The notes beneath the pieces were generated by a model. The model was not told the origin of the DNA and searched no databases. It was given only the letters and a program-made list of their open reading frames with translations. Position numbers and translations under genes: made by a program. A DNA stretch of 64,000 bases from Streptomyces sp. YS415 (lineage in GTDB: Bacteria; Actinomycetota; Actinomycetes; Streptomycetales; Streptomycetaceae): positions 186,001-250,000 of the forward strand of contig NZ_JAMJFL010000010.1 of assembly GCF_023544665.1 (NCBI RefSeq), read 5' to 3'. Shown piece after piece: positions 43,753-53,300 of the stretch; position 1 is the first letter of the stretch; each line of letters opens with the position of its first letter.

Positions 43753-44703
43753 ATGGACGACAGCGACCGCCTGACCGCCGCGGACGTCCGGCTCATGCAG
43801 GCCCTGGCGCAGCGGCTGGTGGCCGTCCGTCCCGAGCTGGTGAACAGCGACGCCTCGGTCGGCGAGCTGGCCTGGAACTGGGGCAAGGGGCATGCCGCGG
43901 CCGGCGGGAGTTGGCGGCGCAGACTGTGGTTCTCCGGCGCTGAGCTGCTCGCCTGGGGCTGGGCCCAACTGCCCCGCCGAGTGCGGCGGAACGACGGATC
44001 CGTGCAGGACGTCACCAGTGCCTACCTCGCCTACCAGGTCCATCCCGACGCCGCTGAGCTGGTGGACGAGGTGATCGGCTGGTACGACGGGGTGGCGGAC
44101 GGCATCGAGCGTACGGTCATCGCTCAGACCGCCGACGAGTTCGCCCTGGAGCGGTGGGCGGCGCACGGCTACGCGGCCGATCCGCACGCGCTCGGCGACA
44201 CCGGCTCCTGGACCCAGCTCAATGTGCGGGACCTCGACGAGGTGGAACAGCCGGTGCTGCCCGACGGGTTCCGGTTCCGCACCGCCGACGAGGCCGGGAC
44301 GCGGGCCGTGGTCCAGGCCCATGTGGACGCCTGGGCGCCATCGTCGACGTACACGCCGGAGGCGTACGAAGGGGTCCGGGGGACACCGCCGTACCGCGGG
44401 GATCTGCATGTGCTGGTGGAGGCGCCGGACGGGACGATGGCCGCATCGACGATCATGTGGCTCGACGAGGCGAACGGAACCGCCGAGTTCGAGCCGGTGG
44501 GCACGCATCCGGACTACCGGCGGCGCGGTTTGGGCCGGGCGATGCTGCTGCACGGGATGCGTCTGGCGCGCAAGGCCGGGGCCCGGCACATGACAGTCGC
44601 CTGCCTGGGCGCGCCCGGCCGTCCCGCGGCCCGCGAGCTCTATTACAGCGTCGGCTTCCGGCAGTTCAGCCGGGACGTGCCGCTCGTCAGGAGGGCGGGG
44701 TAG
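43753..44703 (+). CDS. GNAT-family N-acetyltransferase with N-terminal extra domain
   Basis: This 316-residue protein has its acetyl-CoA-binding GNAT motif near the C-terminus: EFEPVGTHPDYRRRGLGRAMLLHGMRLARKAG (about 250-281), with ARELYYSVGFRQF closing the fold. The N-terminal 150 residues (LAWNWGKGHAAAGGSWRRRLWFSG and following) look like a second, degenerate acetyltransferase-like unit. Substrate unknown. It is divergent from the SUKH gene across 78 bp. Confidence 0.85.
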   Translation: MDDSDRLTAADVRLMQALAQRLVAVRPELVNSDASVGELAWNWGKGHAAAGGSWRRRLWFSGAELLAWGWAQLPRRVRRNDGSVQDVTSAYLAYQVHPDAAELVDEVIGWYDGVADGIERTVIAQTADEFALERWAAHGYAADPHALGDTGSWTQLNVRDLDEVEQPVLPDGFRFRTADEAGTRAVVQAHVDAWAPSSTYTPEAYEGVRGTPPYRGDLHVLVEAPDGTMAASTIMWLDEANGTAEFEPVGTHPDYRRRGLGRAMLLHGMRLARKAGARHMTVACLGAPGRPAARELYYSVGFRQFSRDVPLVRRAG

Positions 44704-44757
44704 GGCGCCTCGTCAACCAATCGGCGTAACGACAAATCGATACTCCGGGTGAAGAAG

Positions 44758-44782
44758 ACCGCCACTTGATCAACTTGGCGGT
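44758..44782. terminator. Hairpin after the GNAT gene
   Basis: ACCGCCA and TGGCGGT form perfect 7-bp arms around a CTTGATCAACT centre that itself contains the palindrome TTGATCAA. It may terminate the GNAT transcript or bind a regulator of the next gene. Confidence 0.45.
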
Positions 44783-44863
44783 GGGAAGCGGTGATCCTGG
44801 CTCGGCATTGATCATCGGATCGGCCGGCAGCCCGGCCCCGGTCCCTCACCGCATGGAGTTCCC

Positions 44864-45154
44864 TTGCGTGTTCGTCGTTTCGTGACCGGCGCCCTCGGCG
44901 GCGCGGCCCTCGTCCTCTCCTCCTTCGGCGTGGTCACCACGGCCGCCGGTTCCGCCGTCGCCGACCCGTGCGGCTTCTTCGAGACCGGCTCCGACGCCTA
45001 CTACCACCACTGCACCTCGGACGGCTCCCGTGTCGTCATCAAGGTCGAGGTGGCCTGGGCCCCCGACTACGAGCGGTGCGTCGCGCCCGGCAAGACCTGG
45101 CTGGGCTCCTCCTCCAAGATCGACGGCGCGTACTACGTGGGCCGCACCTGCTGA
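44864..45154 (+). CDS. Small secreted DUF6355-like protein
   Basis: This 96-residue protein starts at TTG seven bases after GGAG, with an N-terminal Sec signal (RRFVTGALGGAALVLSSFGVVTTAAGSAVA, cleavage near 33). The mature peptide has four Cys (CGFFE, HHCTSDG, YERCVAPGKTW, GRTC), suggesting two disulfides in a small stable extracellular protein. It resembles DUF6355 proteins seen near natural-product genes, but no biosynthetic cluster is present here. Followed by a strong hairpin. Confidence 0.75.
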   Translation: MRVRRFVTGALGGAALVLSSFGVVTTAAGSAVADPCGFFETGSDAYYHHCTSDGSRVVIKVEVAWAPDYERCVAPGKTWLGSSSKIDGAYYVGRTC

Positions 45155-45172
45155 TCGGGGACCACGCGCACA

Positions 45173-45204
45173 GGGGCGGACGGGCCGGGCGGCCCGTCCG
45201 CCCC
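45173..45204. terminator. Strong bidirectional hairpin terminator
   Basis: A perfect 14-bp stem, GGGGCGGACGGGCC and GGCCCGTCCGCCCC, with a GGGC loop lies between two convergent genes: 18 bp after the DUF6355 stop and 7 bp after the beta-helix stop. Confidence 0.85.
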
Positions 45205-45211
45205 TTCCGGT

Positions 45212-46390
45212 TCAGCAGATGGTCTGCCGGCTGTTGACGAGCGTGTTGTTGCGGAACGTGGTGTCGGTCCCGCAGGGGTTCTCGCTGATCGCCGAGTTGG
45301 TGACCGTGAGGTTCTGGATGGTGATGCCGGAGTTGTTGGGGAACTCCGAGCGCGCCGCGAGCCGGATCTCGCCGCCGCCGGTGACGCTGCCGCTCTGGGC
45401 GGCGATGTTCACGTTGGTGCAGTTCTCGATCAGGATCGAGTTGTTGCCCGTGTTCGTCAGGTTGACCCGGTCGATGACCGCGCCGCCGCTCTCGGACACG
45501 CAGAACACCCCGCGTCCGCCGCCGCGCGCGATCACCTCGCCCACCCGGATGTTGGTGGGGTACGAACTGCCCACCCGGCCGTTGCGATTGGCCATGCGGA
45601 AGGCCGCGTAACCGGTGCCGGTGCCCGCGCCGTCGGCGTCGACCCTGGTGACGGTGGCGTTGATCGTCTGGTTCAGGAGCAGGCCCGAGTGGCCGACATT
45701 GCGGGCGGTGACCGTGCCGACGGTGAGGCCGTCCACGCCGTACGTCTCCACCGCGTGGCTGCTGGCGCCGGAGACGTAGACGGTGTCGATCCGGACGTTG
45801 CGGGTCCACTGGCTGGTGTCGCCGCGGTTGTCGATGCGGACCCCGAGCCCTGCCGACAGACGCATGTCGATCTGGCCGAGCACGACGTTCTGGACGTTGC
45901 GCAGGAAGATGCCGTAGAGCGGCGCGCCGGTGACGTTGAGGTGCTGGACCTCGATGTCGCGGACGCCCCGGGCGTAGACCGGGGCCTGGTCCCCGGAGCC
46001 CGATCCGGTGACGTTGATCGTGCCGCAGACGTCGAGGACCGTGTAGCTGGGCAGGGAGACCCGGGACCCGGCGCCGATCGACCCCGAGCCGCGGACGACG
46101 ACCCGTTCCTTCCACGTGCGGCCCGGCGTCAGGCTGCTGACGGCGGCCTGCATCGCCGCGCGCATGTCCGTGCCGGTGTACACCACGGAACCGCCGCGGC
46201 GGGCGGTCCAGGTGCTGCCGCTGAGCACCGCCTCCGCCTGGTAGGTGCCCTCGCCGCAGGCCGCGGCCGCTCGCGGTGCGGCCGCGGTCGCGGGCTCGGA
46301 CAGTAAGGCGGCGCCGGTGAGCAGGGCGGTGGCGCAGGCTGCGGTGACAACGGCGCGCCTGCGGCGGGCTGTTGCGGCTCGGTGTGCCAT
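45212..46390 (-). CDS. Secreted right-handed parallel beta-helix protein
   Basis: This 392-residue protein has a signal peptide of Tat/Sec appearance (RAATARRRRAVVTAACATALLTGAALLSEPATAAA). A short Cys-bounded module (CGEGTYQAEAVLSGSTWTARRGGSVVYTG) precedes a beta-helix of repeating NVxxxxxxVSG-like coils (IEVQHLNVTGAPLYGIFLRNVQNVVLGQIDMRLS, GLTVGTVTARNVGHSGLLLNQT). The fold is shared with pectate lyases and other polysaccharide-acting enzymes; no catalytic residues could be assigned. Two LacI-type palindromes upstream support sugar-controlled expression. Confidence 0.83.
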   Translation of the reverse strand: MAHRAATARRRRAVVTAACATALLTGAALLSEPATAAAPRAAAACGEGTYQAEAVLSGSTWTARRGGSVVYTGTDMRAAMQAAVSSLTPGRTWKERVVVRGSGSIGAGSRVSLPSYTVLDVCGTINVTGSGSGDQAPVYARGVRDIEVQHLNVTGAPLYGIFLRNVQNVVLGQIDMRLSAGLGVRIDNRGDTSQWTRNVRIDTVYVSGASSHAVETYGVDGLTVGTVTARNVGHSGLLLNQTINATVTRVDADGAGTGTGYAAFRMANRNGRVGSSYPTNIRVGEVIARGGGRGVFCVSESGGAVIDRVNLTNTGNNSILIENCTNVNIAAQSGSVTGGGEIRLAARSEFPNNSGITIQNLTVTNSAISENPCGTDTTFRNNTLVNSRQTIC

Positions 46391-46463
46391 CTCGGTCTCT
46401 CCTATGGGGGGTTGGCGGCGCGGGATGCGCCCTGGTCACGCCCGGTGTCGGAGACGCGGTGAT

Positions 46464-46475
46464 TGAATCGATTCA
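46464..46475. promoter_or_regulatory. LacI-family operator-like palindrome
   Basis: TGAATCGATTCA is a perfect palindrome with the central CG typical of LacI-family operators. It lies 74 bp upstream of the beta-helix gene start. Confidence 0.65.
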
Positions 46476-46493
46476 CACGCGGTGCGTGACGTG

Positions 46494-46505
46494 GAAAGCG
46501 TTTTC
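46494..46505. promoter_or_regulatory. Second LacI/CRE-like operator
   Basis: GAAAGCGTTTTC pairs at five of six positions around a central CG, like catabolite/LacI-type sites. It lies 19 bp from the first palindrome. Confidence 0.5.
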
Positions 46506-46544
46506 TGGGATGGGTCGGGAGTGTGCCAACGGCCCTTCCGAGCG

Positions 46545-46646
46545 TCAAGGGGGTGCGGTTGATCGAGTGGCGACCGCGTCAAGGGGGTGCGGTTGATCGA
46601 GTGGCGACCGCGTCAAGGGGGTGCGGTTGATCGAGTGGTGACCGCC
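46545..46646. repeat. Three tandem 34-bp repeats
   Basis: Copies begin at 46545, 46579 and 46613 with the unit TCAAGGGGGTGCGGTTGATC followed by GAGTGGCGACCGCG. Copies 1 and 2 are identical; copy 3 has two substitutions near its end (CGACCGCG to TGACCGCC). They lie 95 bp upstream of the MFS start. There are no spacers, so this is not CRISPR. Confidence 0.92.
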
Positions 46647-46741
46647 CAGGCACCGGCGTACGGTCGAACGGTGGACCGACGGTGGACGGCTCTGTTCACC
46701 GACCCCTCACGAGGGTGCAAGCCCCGAGAGTGCGACACGAC

Positions 46742-48295
46742 ATGAGCGCTAGCCAGCAGCCCACATCACCGCAGACCACCACCAAGGAAAACGGCGGTGG
46801 CGGAAACGCGATGGCCCTCTTCGTCATCGCCTCGTGCCAGCTGATGGTGGTCCTGGACATCACCATCGTGAACATCGCGCTGCCGGACATCCAGCGCTCC
46901 CTGGACTTCTCCACCACCAGCCTGTCCTGGGTGGTCAACGCCTACACCCTGACCTTCGGCGGACTGCTGCTGCTCGGCGGCCGGGCCGGTGACATCCTCG
47001 GCCGACGGCGGGTGTTCATCTTCGGCGTGCTGTTGTTCGTGTTCGCCTCCCTGCTCGGCGGGTTCGCCCAGAACGAGGCCCAACTCCTGGCCGCCCGTGC
47101 CCTCCAGGGCGTCGGCGGCGCCATCGCCTCCCCGACCTCCCTTGCCCTGATCAGCACCACCTTCCGCGAAGGCCCTGAACGCAACCGGGCGTTCGGCGTG
47201 TTCGCCGCGGTCTCGGCGGGCGGCGGCGCGATCGGACTGCTCGCCGGCGGCATGCTCGTAGAGTGGCTGAACTGGCGTTGGGTCTTCTTCGTCAACGTCC
47301 CCATCGGCCTGCTCATCGCGCTCGCCACACCCCGCTGGATCAAGGAGTCCGAACGCCACCCCGGCCACTTCGACATCACCGGTGCCCTGACCTCCACGGC
47401 GGGCATGGTGCTGCTGGTGTACGGCTTCATCCGCGCCGCGCAGGACGGTTGGCGCGATCCGCTCACGCTGGCCTCGTTCGCCGCGGCCGTCCTCCTGCTC
47501 GTCGCGTTCGTCCTGGTGGAACGCCGGTCCACGCAGCCCATCACGCCACTGCACATGTTCCTCGACCGCAACCGCGCCGGCACCTACGGCATCATGCTGT
47601 GCCTGGCCGCCGCGATCTTCGGCATGTTCTTCTTCCTGACCCTCTTCGTGCAGAATGTGCTGGACTTCAGCCCCTTGCAGGCCGGGCTCGCCTTCCTGCC
47701 GGTCAGTGCGGTCATCGCGGTCGGCGCCGGTCTCGCGTCCAAGTTCCTGCCCACGTACGGGCCGAAACCCTTCATGGTGGTCGGCGCGATCCTGGCGGCG
47801 GCCGGTCTGAGCTGGCTGACGCTGACCGACGTCGACTCCACCTACCTCGGCAGCGTCCTCGGACCGATGCTCGTCTTCAGCCTGGGCATGGGCATGGAGT
47901 TCGTCTCGCTCACGCTGATGGCGCTGTCCAACGTCACCGTCCGGGAGACCGGCGCGGCCTCCGGACTCCTCAACGCCACCCAGCAGGTCGGCGGTTCGCT
48001 CGGCCTGTCCATCCTGGTCACGATGTACGGCACGGCCAGCAGGAACGAGGCGGACAAGCAGGTACCGGATTATCTCTCCCAGGCCACCCCCGCCGAACGC
48101 CTGCGCTTCGAGCGCACAGGCGAGCTGCCACCGCCGTGGTCGGACGAGGTGCTCACCGCCGGAGTCTCCTCGGCCTTCATCACAGCGGCGATCTTCACCG
48201 TGGTCGCGGCACTGATCGCCGTCCTGGCCATCCAGGTCCGGCCGTCCGACCTGGAACGGCTCAAGGGCGGGGGAGGCGTGCCGGGGCCGGTGTGA
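46742..48295 (+). CDS. DHA2-family MFS efflux transporter
   Basis: This 517-residue, 14-helix transporter has VLDITIVNIALPDIQRSLDFSTTSLSWVVNAYTLTFGGLLLLGGRAGDILGRRRVF (helix 1 motif and motif A), ARALQGVGGAIASPTSLALISTTF (motif B) and GGGAIGLLAGGMLVEWLNWRWVFFVNVPIG (motif C). This is the drug:H+ antiporter-2 pattern of actinorhodin-, tetracenomycin- or EmrB-like pumps. No TetR gene is adjacent. The short Gly-rich N-terminus precedes helix 1. A weak ribosome site and upstream tandem repeats make expression control uncertain. Confidence 0.9.
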   Translation: MSASQQPTSPQTTTKENGGGGNAMALFVIASCQLMVVLDITIVNIALPDIQRSLDFSTTSLSWVVNAYTLTFGGLLLLGGRAGDILGRRRVFIFGVLLFVFASLLGGFAQNEAQLLAARALQGVGGAIASPTSLALISTTFREGPERNRAFGVFAAVSAGGGAIGLLAGGMLVEWLNWRWVFFVNVPIGLLIALATPRWIKESERHPGHFDITGALTSTAGMVLLVYGFIRAAQDGWRDPLTLASFAAAVLLLVAFVLVERRSTQPITPLHMFLDRNRAGTYGIMLCLAAAIFGMFFFLTLFVQNVLDFSPLQAGLAFLPVSAVIAVGAGLASKFLPTYGPKPFMVVGAILAAAGLSWLTLTDVDSTYLGSVLGPMLVFSLGMGMEFVSLTLMALSNVTVRETGAASGLLNATQQVGGSLGLSILVTMYGTASRNEADKQVPDYLSQATPAERLRFERTGELPPPWSDEVLTAGVSSAFITAAIFTVVAALIAVLAIQVRPSDLERLKGGGGVPGPV

Positions 48296-48419
48296 CGGAG
48301 AGGGGCTTAGGGGTGGGGGTGGGGCGGGTGTGTCGGAGGTGGCCGTCTCGGGTGCGTGACGGTTGTGCGGGGCGGGTGCCGCCCGTACGGGCGGGTGTGA
48401 GCGGGACGTCGGCCTCACG

Positions 48420-50369
48420 TCACGCCGTTTCCGGTTCCGCTCCCCATGCCGCCGCGCACAGCGCCCGGTCCACCTCGGCCGTGTACTGGGCCGCGCCCAG
48501 CCACGCTCGGGCGAAGCGCCCGGCATCGGCAGGGATCAGGCGGCCGAAGGCGTCGCGATCCCGCTCGGCGGCCGCCGCGTGCAGCTCGTCCAGCAGGTCG
48601 CCCGCGGTGGCGAGACCCAGGCGGCCCAGGCGCCGGGCGTCGGAGGCGCTGTCACCGGGGAACGCCAGCACCCGGCGCCCCCCGGAGGCGGCCTGATGGA
48701 CTCGGCGGCGCAGCAGATGCAGCGGCGGTTCGTCAGGAGCGGATGCGGCGACCGGGGCTGTCACGGGCTCGGTGGGCGTGGCCGCGGGCAGGTCCGCGCG
48801 CTGGAGGCGGTCGAAGCCCAGGTCGACCCGGGCGGCGGGGTCGGTCGGGTGGGCCGTGGCCAGGAGAAGGGCGCGGGCGTGCGGGGCGGGGGCGAGGCGG
48901 GCCACCACGCGCAGTCGGGAGCCCGGCGCGGCGGCCAGCAACCGGAGATTCTCCCTGTCGGGAAGCGCCGGATGGTCATGGGCGGCGGCAAGCCGGACCG
49001 TCAGACGCCCGCAGGCCGCGAGCAGGCAGTCACCGGCCGCCTCGCGGACCGTGCCGAGCAGCGTGACGTCCAGGAAGAGCAGGTCGTGGCCGTCCTCGGA
49101 CAGGGCCCGCAGTGCCTGCTCGGCGACGGGTACGGCCCACAGCCGGTCCAGCGGATTGCCGTCCCAGGCCACCCCGGACGCGCGCACCGCCCGTACCTTC
49201 TTGCCCGCGCCCAGCCGCCCGGTCGGCGACACCGTCGCCCCGGACACCGCGAGCCCCGCGCGGGACAACTCCCGGTGGGTCAGCGCTGTGTCTCCGATGC
49301 GCACGGCACGCTCGGCGGCACCGACCGCGCGGCCCGGCCCGCCCGGTGCCACGTCCGACACCGTGTACAGGCGGCTGTCCGCGTCGGCGGTCCAGGTGAC
49401 GGCGCCCGCGTAACCGGTCGCCGTGAGGACGGGCTCCGAGAAGAGGCCGTACAGCCGCAATGAACCGTCCGGGGTGTACGGCTGCCGCACGCTGCCGCGC
49501 AGCGCCGCCAGTTCGGGACCGGTGGCGCGCGGCAGGCGGTGCGCCGCGCCGAGAACGGTGTGGAGCGCGGTGACGAGGTCGGCGAGGCGGTACGCGGGCT
49601 CTCCGCCGCGCGCCGCGCGCAGCCCGGTGACCACGGCCACCGCCGACGTGGCGGCCCGGGGCAGCCCGGCGAGCCGCGCGGTGTGCGCCGCGCGCAGCAA
49701 CTCCGCCTGGACGACGGCCCCGGCGCCGTCCGTACCGGCGTCGAGCACGGCGGCCGCTGCGGCGTGCAGGGCTTGAGCGGCGGAGAGCTGGGCGGGCGTT
49801 GCCGTGGGGTCGGGATCCGGCGGGACCGGTGTGGCCGTCGTGGGGTTGGGATTCCGCGGGGTTGCCGTGTTCGCCGGGGCGTCGGCTCTCGGCGGGATCG
49901 CCGGGACCGCCGTCGCGGGGGCGCGATGCGGCGGTGTTGCCGACCCCTCTGCGAGGTCGGATTCCGGCGGAGGCGCCGAGCCCTCCGTGGTGTCGGGATT
50001 CGGCGGGGCCGCCGTGGTCGCCGCCGGCTCCGCGACCTCGTCCGTGATCTCGTCCGCGGCCGAGGCGTCCGCCACCGAGGCGTCCGCGACCGGTGCCGCT
50101 GACGCGATGGCCGCCCGGTGCAGACAGTCCGGCGCCAGCAGGCACCCGCACCGGATGGCGTCCGTACTGCTCACCACTCCGCCCGGTGCGTGCAGTTCGA
50201 GGTCGGTGTCGTCGTCCACGGCCACGCGCACCGTGTCGCCGTCCACGACGGCCGGACGCCCGGCCAGCTTGGCGACCCCCGCGTCCAGCCGCTTGCGCAG
50301 CCGGGGCGACAACGCTCCGACCAGTTCTGCGGTCACGTCCGGCGCGACCGGCGGAAGGCCCGGGCTCAT
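48420..50369 (-). CDS. SWIM zinc-finger protein, last gene of the yeh-like operon
   Basis: This 649-residue protein's SWIM-type zinc motif is Cys74-x-Cys76 and Cys82-x-His84 (RCGCLLAPDCLHRA). A long Pro/Ala/Thr-rich linker (about 90-200) follows. The C-terminal 430 residues are alpha/beta with GSLRLYGLFSEPVLTATGYAGAVTWTAD and RLLAAAPGSRLRVVARLAPAP; I do not recognise another catalytic domain. E. coli YehQ is a SWIM protein in the corresponding gene set. SWIM fingers bind DNA or protein. The ATG overlaps the upstream VWA gene stop (ATGA), so the two are translationally coupled. Confidence 0.85.
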   Translation of the reverse strand: MSPGLPPVAPDVTAELVGALSPRLRKRLDAGVAKLAGRPAVVDGDTVRVAVDDDTDLELHAPGGVVSSTDAIRCGCLLAPDCLHRAAIASAAPVADASVADASAADEITDEVAEPAATTAAPPNPDTTEGSAPPPESDLAEGSATPPHRAPATAVPAIPPRADAPANTATPRNPNPTTATPVPPDPDPTATPAQLSAAQALHAAAAAVLDAGTDGAGAVVQAELLRAAHTARLAGLPRAATSAVAVVTGLRAARGGEPAYRLADLVTALHTVLGAAHRLPRATGPELAALRGSVRQPYTPDGSLRLYGLFSEPVLTATGYAGAVTWTADADSRLYTVSDVAPGGPGRAVGAAERAVRIGDTALTHRELSRAGLAVSGATVSPTGRLGAGKKVRAVRASGVAWDGNPLDRLWAVPVAEQALRALSEDGHDLLFLDVTLLGTVREAAGDCLLAACGRLTVRLAAAHDHPALPDRENLRLLAAAPGSRLRVVARLAPAPHARALLLATAHPTDPAARVDLGFDRLQRADLPAATPTEPVTAPVAASAPDEPPLHLLRRRVHQAASGGRRVLAFPGDSASDARRLGRLGLATAGDLLDELHAAAAERDRDAFGRLIPADAGRFARAWLGAAQYTAEVDRALCAAAWGAEPETA

Positions 50370-53300
50370 GCGATCTTCTCCCCTACCCAGCGGGCGAGTT
50401 CGAGCGGACTGAGGGCGGCCACCGGCATGCCCGCGGCGACGAGCTGTCCCGCGACGCCGGTGGAGTAGCGGGGGCGGCCCGCGTCGTCGAGGCTCGCGCA
50501 GCCCAGCACTTGGCAGCCGGCCCCGACCAGGGCGCGCACCTCGGCGAGCAGCCCGCCCAGCGGATAGCCCTCCTCGAAGTCGCTGACGACCACGACGAGC
50601 GTCCGCGACGGCACGGTCACCAGCTCGCGCGCGTGCCGCAGCCCCGCGGCGATGTGCGTGCCGCCGCCCACGCTGACCTCCAGCAGCAACGACAGCGGGT
50701 CGTCGACATGGCCGGTGAGGTCGATGACCTCGGTGGAGAAGGCGAGGAAGTGCGTGGACAGGGTCGGTACCCCCGCCAGCACCGAGGCGGTGAGGGCGGC
50801 CCACACCGTGGACGCCTCCATCGAGCCCGACACGTCCGTGACCAGGATCAGCCGCCAGTCCGCGGCCCGTTTCGCCCGCGTACGGAACACCGGCCGCTCG
50901 GGGACGACCACGATCCGCCCGTCCGGGCCGCGCTGTGCGGCCGCCAGGTTGGCGCGCAGGGTGCGCGGCAGGTCCAGGCCCCCGCCCGGCCGCCGCCCCG
51001 GTCGCGGCAGGGTCGTACCGTGCAGGGCCGGTCGCAGCCGCGTGGCCAGCTCCCGGGTCAGCGCGTCCACCAGACGCCGCACGAGCGGGCGCAGCGCGGC
51101 CAGCCGGGCCTCCGGCAGTCCGCCCGCATGCCGCAGCACCGTCCGCAGCAGGTCCACCGAGGGCCGCGCGCGCTCCGGATCGAGCTCGGCCAGCACATCG
51201 GTCCGCCCCGACGCCGCCGCTGCCGCCAGCACCTCCTCCCGGATCCCGGGCCCGAACAGGGCCGCCAGCTCCTCGGACCACTCCCGCACCCCGGGATAGG
51301 GCGCCTCCCGCCCGCCGCCACGGCCGCTCGCCCCGGGCAGCCCGCCCCGACTGCCCTCGCCGCGCCCGGTGCCGTAGAGCTCGTCCAGCGCGGTCGCCAA
51401 CCCGGCGGCGGAACGCGGCAGTTGGTCGGAGCGCCGGCCCAGCACGAGCCGCCAGCGGTCGGCGGGGGAGAGGCGGTGGTCCTTCAGGACCGGCGCGGGG
51501 CCGGGCTCTTCGGGCGCCGCCGGAAGGGCTCGCGGCGCAGGCAGCAGCCCCAGCCCTTCGAGTCCCGCCCGGGCCGCGAGATCCGCGCGGGTCCAGGCGG
51601 CGAGCGCGGCGGGGTTCACCGCACCGGTGTCGGTCACGCCGGCCGTGCCGCCCAGCCGGTCCTCGACGGCCGACAGCAGGCGTTCACGCGCCGCCGGGCT
51701 GAGCGTGTCGAACCCGCCCCGCAGCGCGGGCAGGCGGTCGAGGAACGCCCGGTCGGAGAGCTCCACCACCCTGTTCAGCAGCGGGTTCAGCGAGGCGGAG
51801 GCCGACTCCAGGAGCGGCCCGGCCGCGGTCAGTACGCCCGTGAGGCGTGCGGTCAGGTCCGACCGGGACTCCGGCCCGGTCGCCGAGTCGACCCAGGAGG
51901 CGATACGGCCGCCCAGCGCGCCGGGCGCCTCGTGACCGAGCAGCACCCGGACGGCCCCTGCGGCGCCCCGCATCAGCGGGGAGCCGTCGGCGGCCAGCCG
52001 GGCCAGCGCGTCGGCGAGCCGGATGCCGCCCAACTCGTCGGCGCGGTGGGCGAGTTCGAGCAGGGCGTGGGCGTCCGCCGGGTCCTCGGAGCCGGTCAGC
52101 CCGTCCACTTGGCGCACCGCGGCGGACGTCAGCAGCTCGGCCACGGCGGTGGCCCTCGCCGTACGGTCCTCGTCGGCGCCGAGCCCGGGGATGTGACCGG
52201 CGCGCAGCCGGTCCGCCAGGGCGAGAGCGGCGAGGAGTTCGGGGAGGGTGCCGGAGTGGGGCAGCACGTCGGCGACATCGGCGAGCCGTTCGTCCGCGAG
52301 CGCGGGCAGTCCGCACTCGGCTGCCTCCCGCAGCCCGCGCAGCGTCTGCTCGGCCGTACTGCCGCCCTCGTTCCGTTCCACGCGCCGCCGCTCGCGCAGC
52401 ACACCCTCGGCGGCCTGCGCCGCCGTGACCCCGCGCACGCCCGCCGCGGTCAGCATCGCCGCCGTGGCGGGGGTCCAGCGCACCTCCCACCGCGAGGTGA
52501 GCGCCTCGGCCCCGCCCGTCCCGGCGACGTCCTGGGCGTGCCCGTACGGCACCCCGCACACCGTCAGACGCCGCAGCAGCAGCTCGCGCCGGCGGTCCAG
52601 ATCCGACCGCAGCGGATCCAGCCGCAGATCACGCGGGGCGCCGGCGGTGTCCGGGCCGGGCAGCCCGAGCGCGGTGACCTCCGACTCCACCGCCGGGGCG
52701 AGGCCGCTGCGGGGTGCGCCCGGCGCGGGCCGGCCGGTGCGGGTCCCGACGAGCACCCGCTCCATCGCCAGGGCGACGGCCCTGCCCCGGCCGTACGGCT
52801 CGCCCTGCGCGAGCACGGTCTGCACCGCCTCCGCCAGCTCGCCGCGCCCCGCCGCGGGCAGCCCGCGCAGCCGGGCCAGGTCACCGGCCAGCCGGCTGAT
52901 CTCCCGTGCGTCGGCGGGCCCCGACGGATGCCCCAGCGACCGCAACGCCGCACACACCTCCACGGCCGCCCGGGTCAGCGCCTCCTCCAGCGCGGCGGGA
53001 TCCCCGGCCGCCCGCAGCACCAGGTGCTGCCACTCCGGGTCCCGGATACCGGCCGGGTAACCGGACCGCTCGTCCAGCAGGGCGTAGGTGTACGGGATGA
53101 GCGAGGTGATCCAACTCCCGCCCGCCACGGGCGTTTCCGGCTCCGGGGCGGGCTCCCCGGCGGTCAGCGCCGGGGCATGGAACGCGCCGACGACCAGCGC
53201 GGCCCGCTCCCCGCCGGCGGTCGCCGCCGCCAGACGTGCCCGCATCCACCGTTCGCGCCGCAGATCCAGCTCGGGCACGCCGCCCGAAGCCGCCGCGTCC

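Larger units (their letters stand above)
46391..46741. other. Divergent spacer between beta-helix gene and MFS gene
   Basis: This 351-bp region has no gene. It holds a perfect 12-bp palindrome (46464-46475), a CRE-like imperfect palindrome (46494-46505) and three tandem 34-bp repeats (46545-46646). The remaining sequence before the MFS ATG has no clear ribosome site. Confidence 0.7.

Noticed and set aside
43675..44589. N-terminal extension of the SUKH open frame
   Set aside because: It is antisense to the GNAT gene and lacks a domain; the SUKH fold is complete from 43674.
46545..46646. CRISPR array
   Set aside because: The 34-bp units are directly adjacent with no spacers and only three copies; no cas genes are present.
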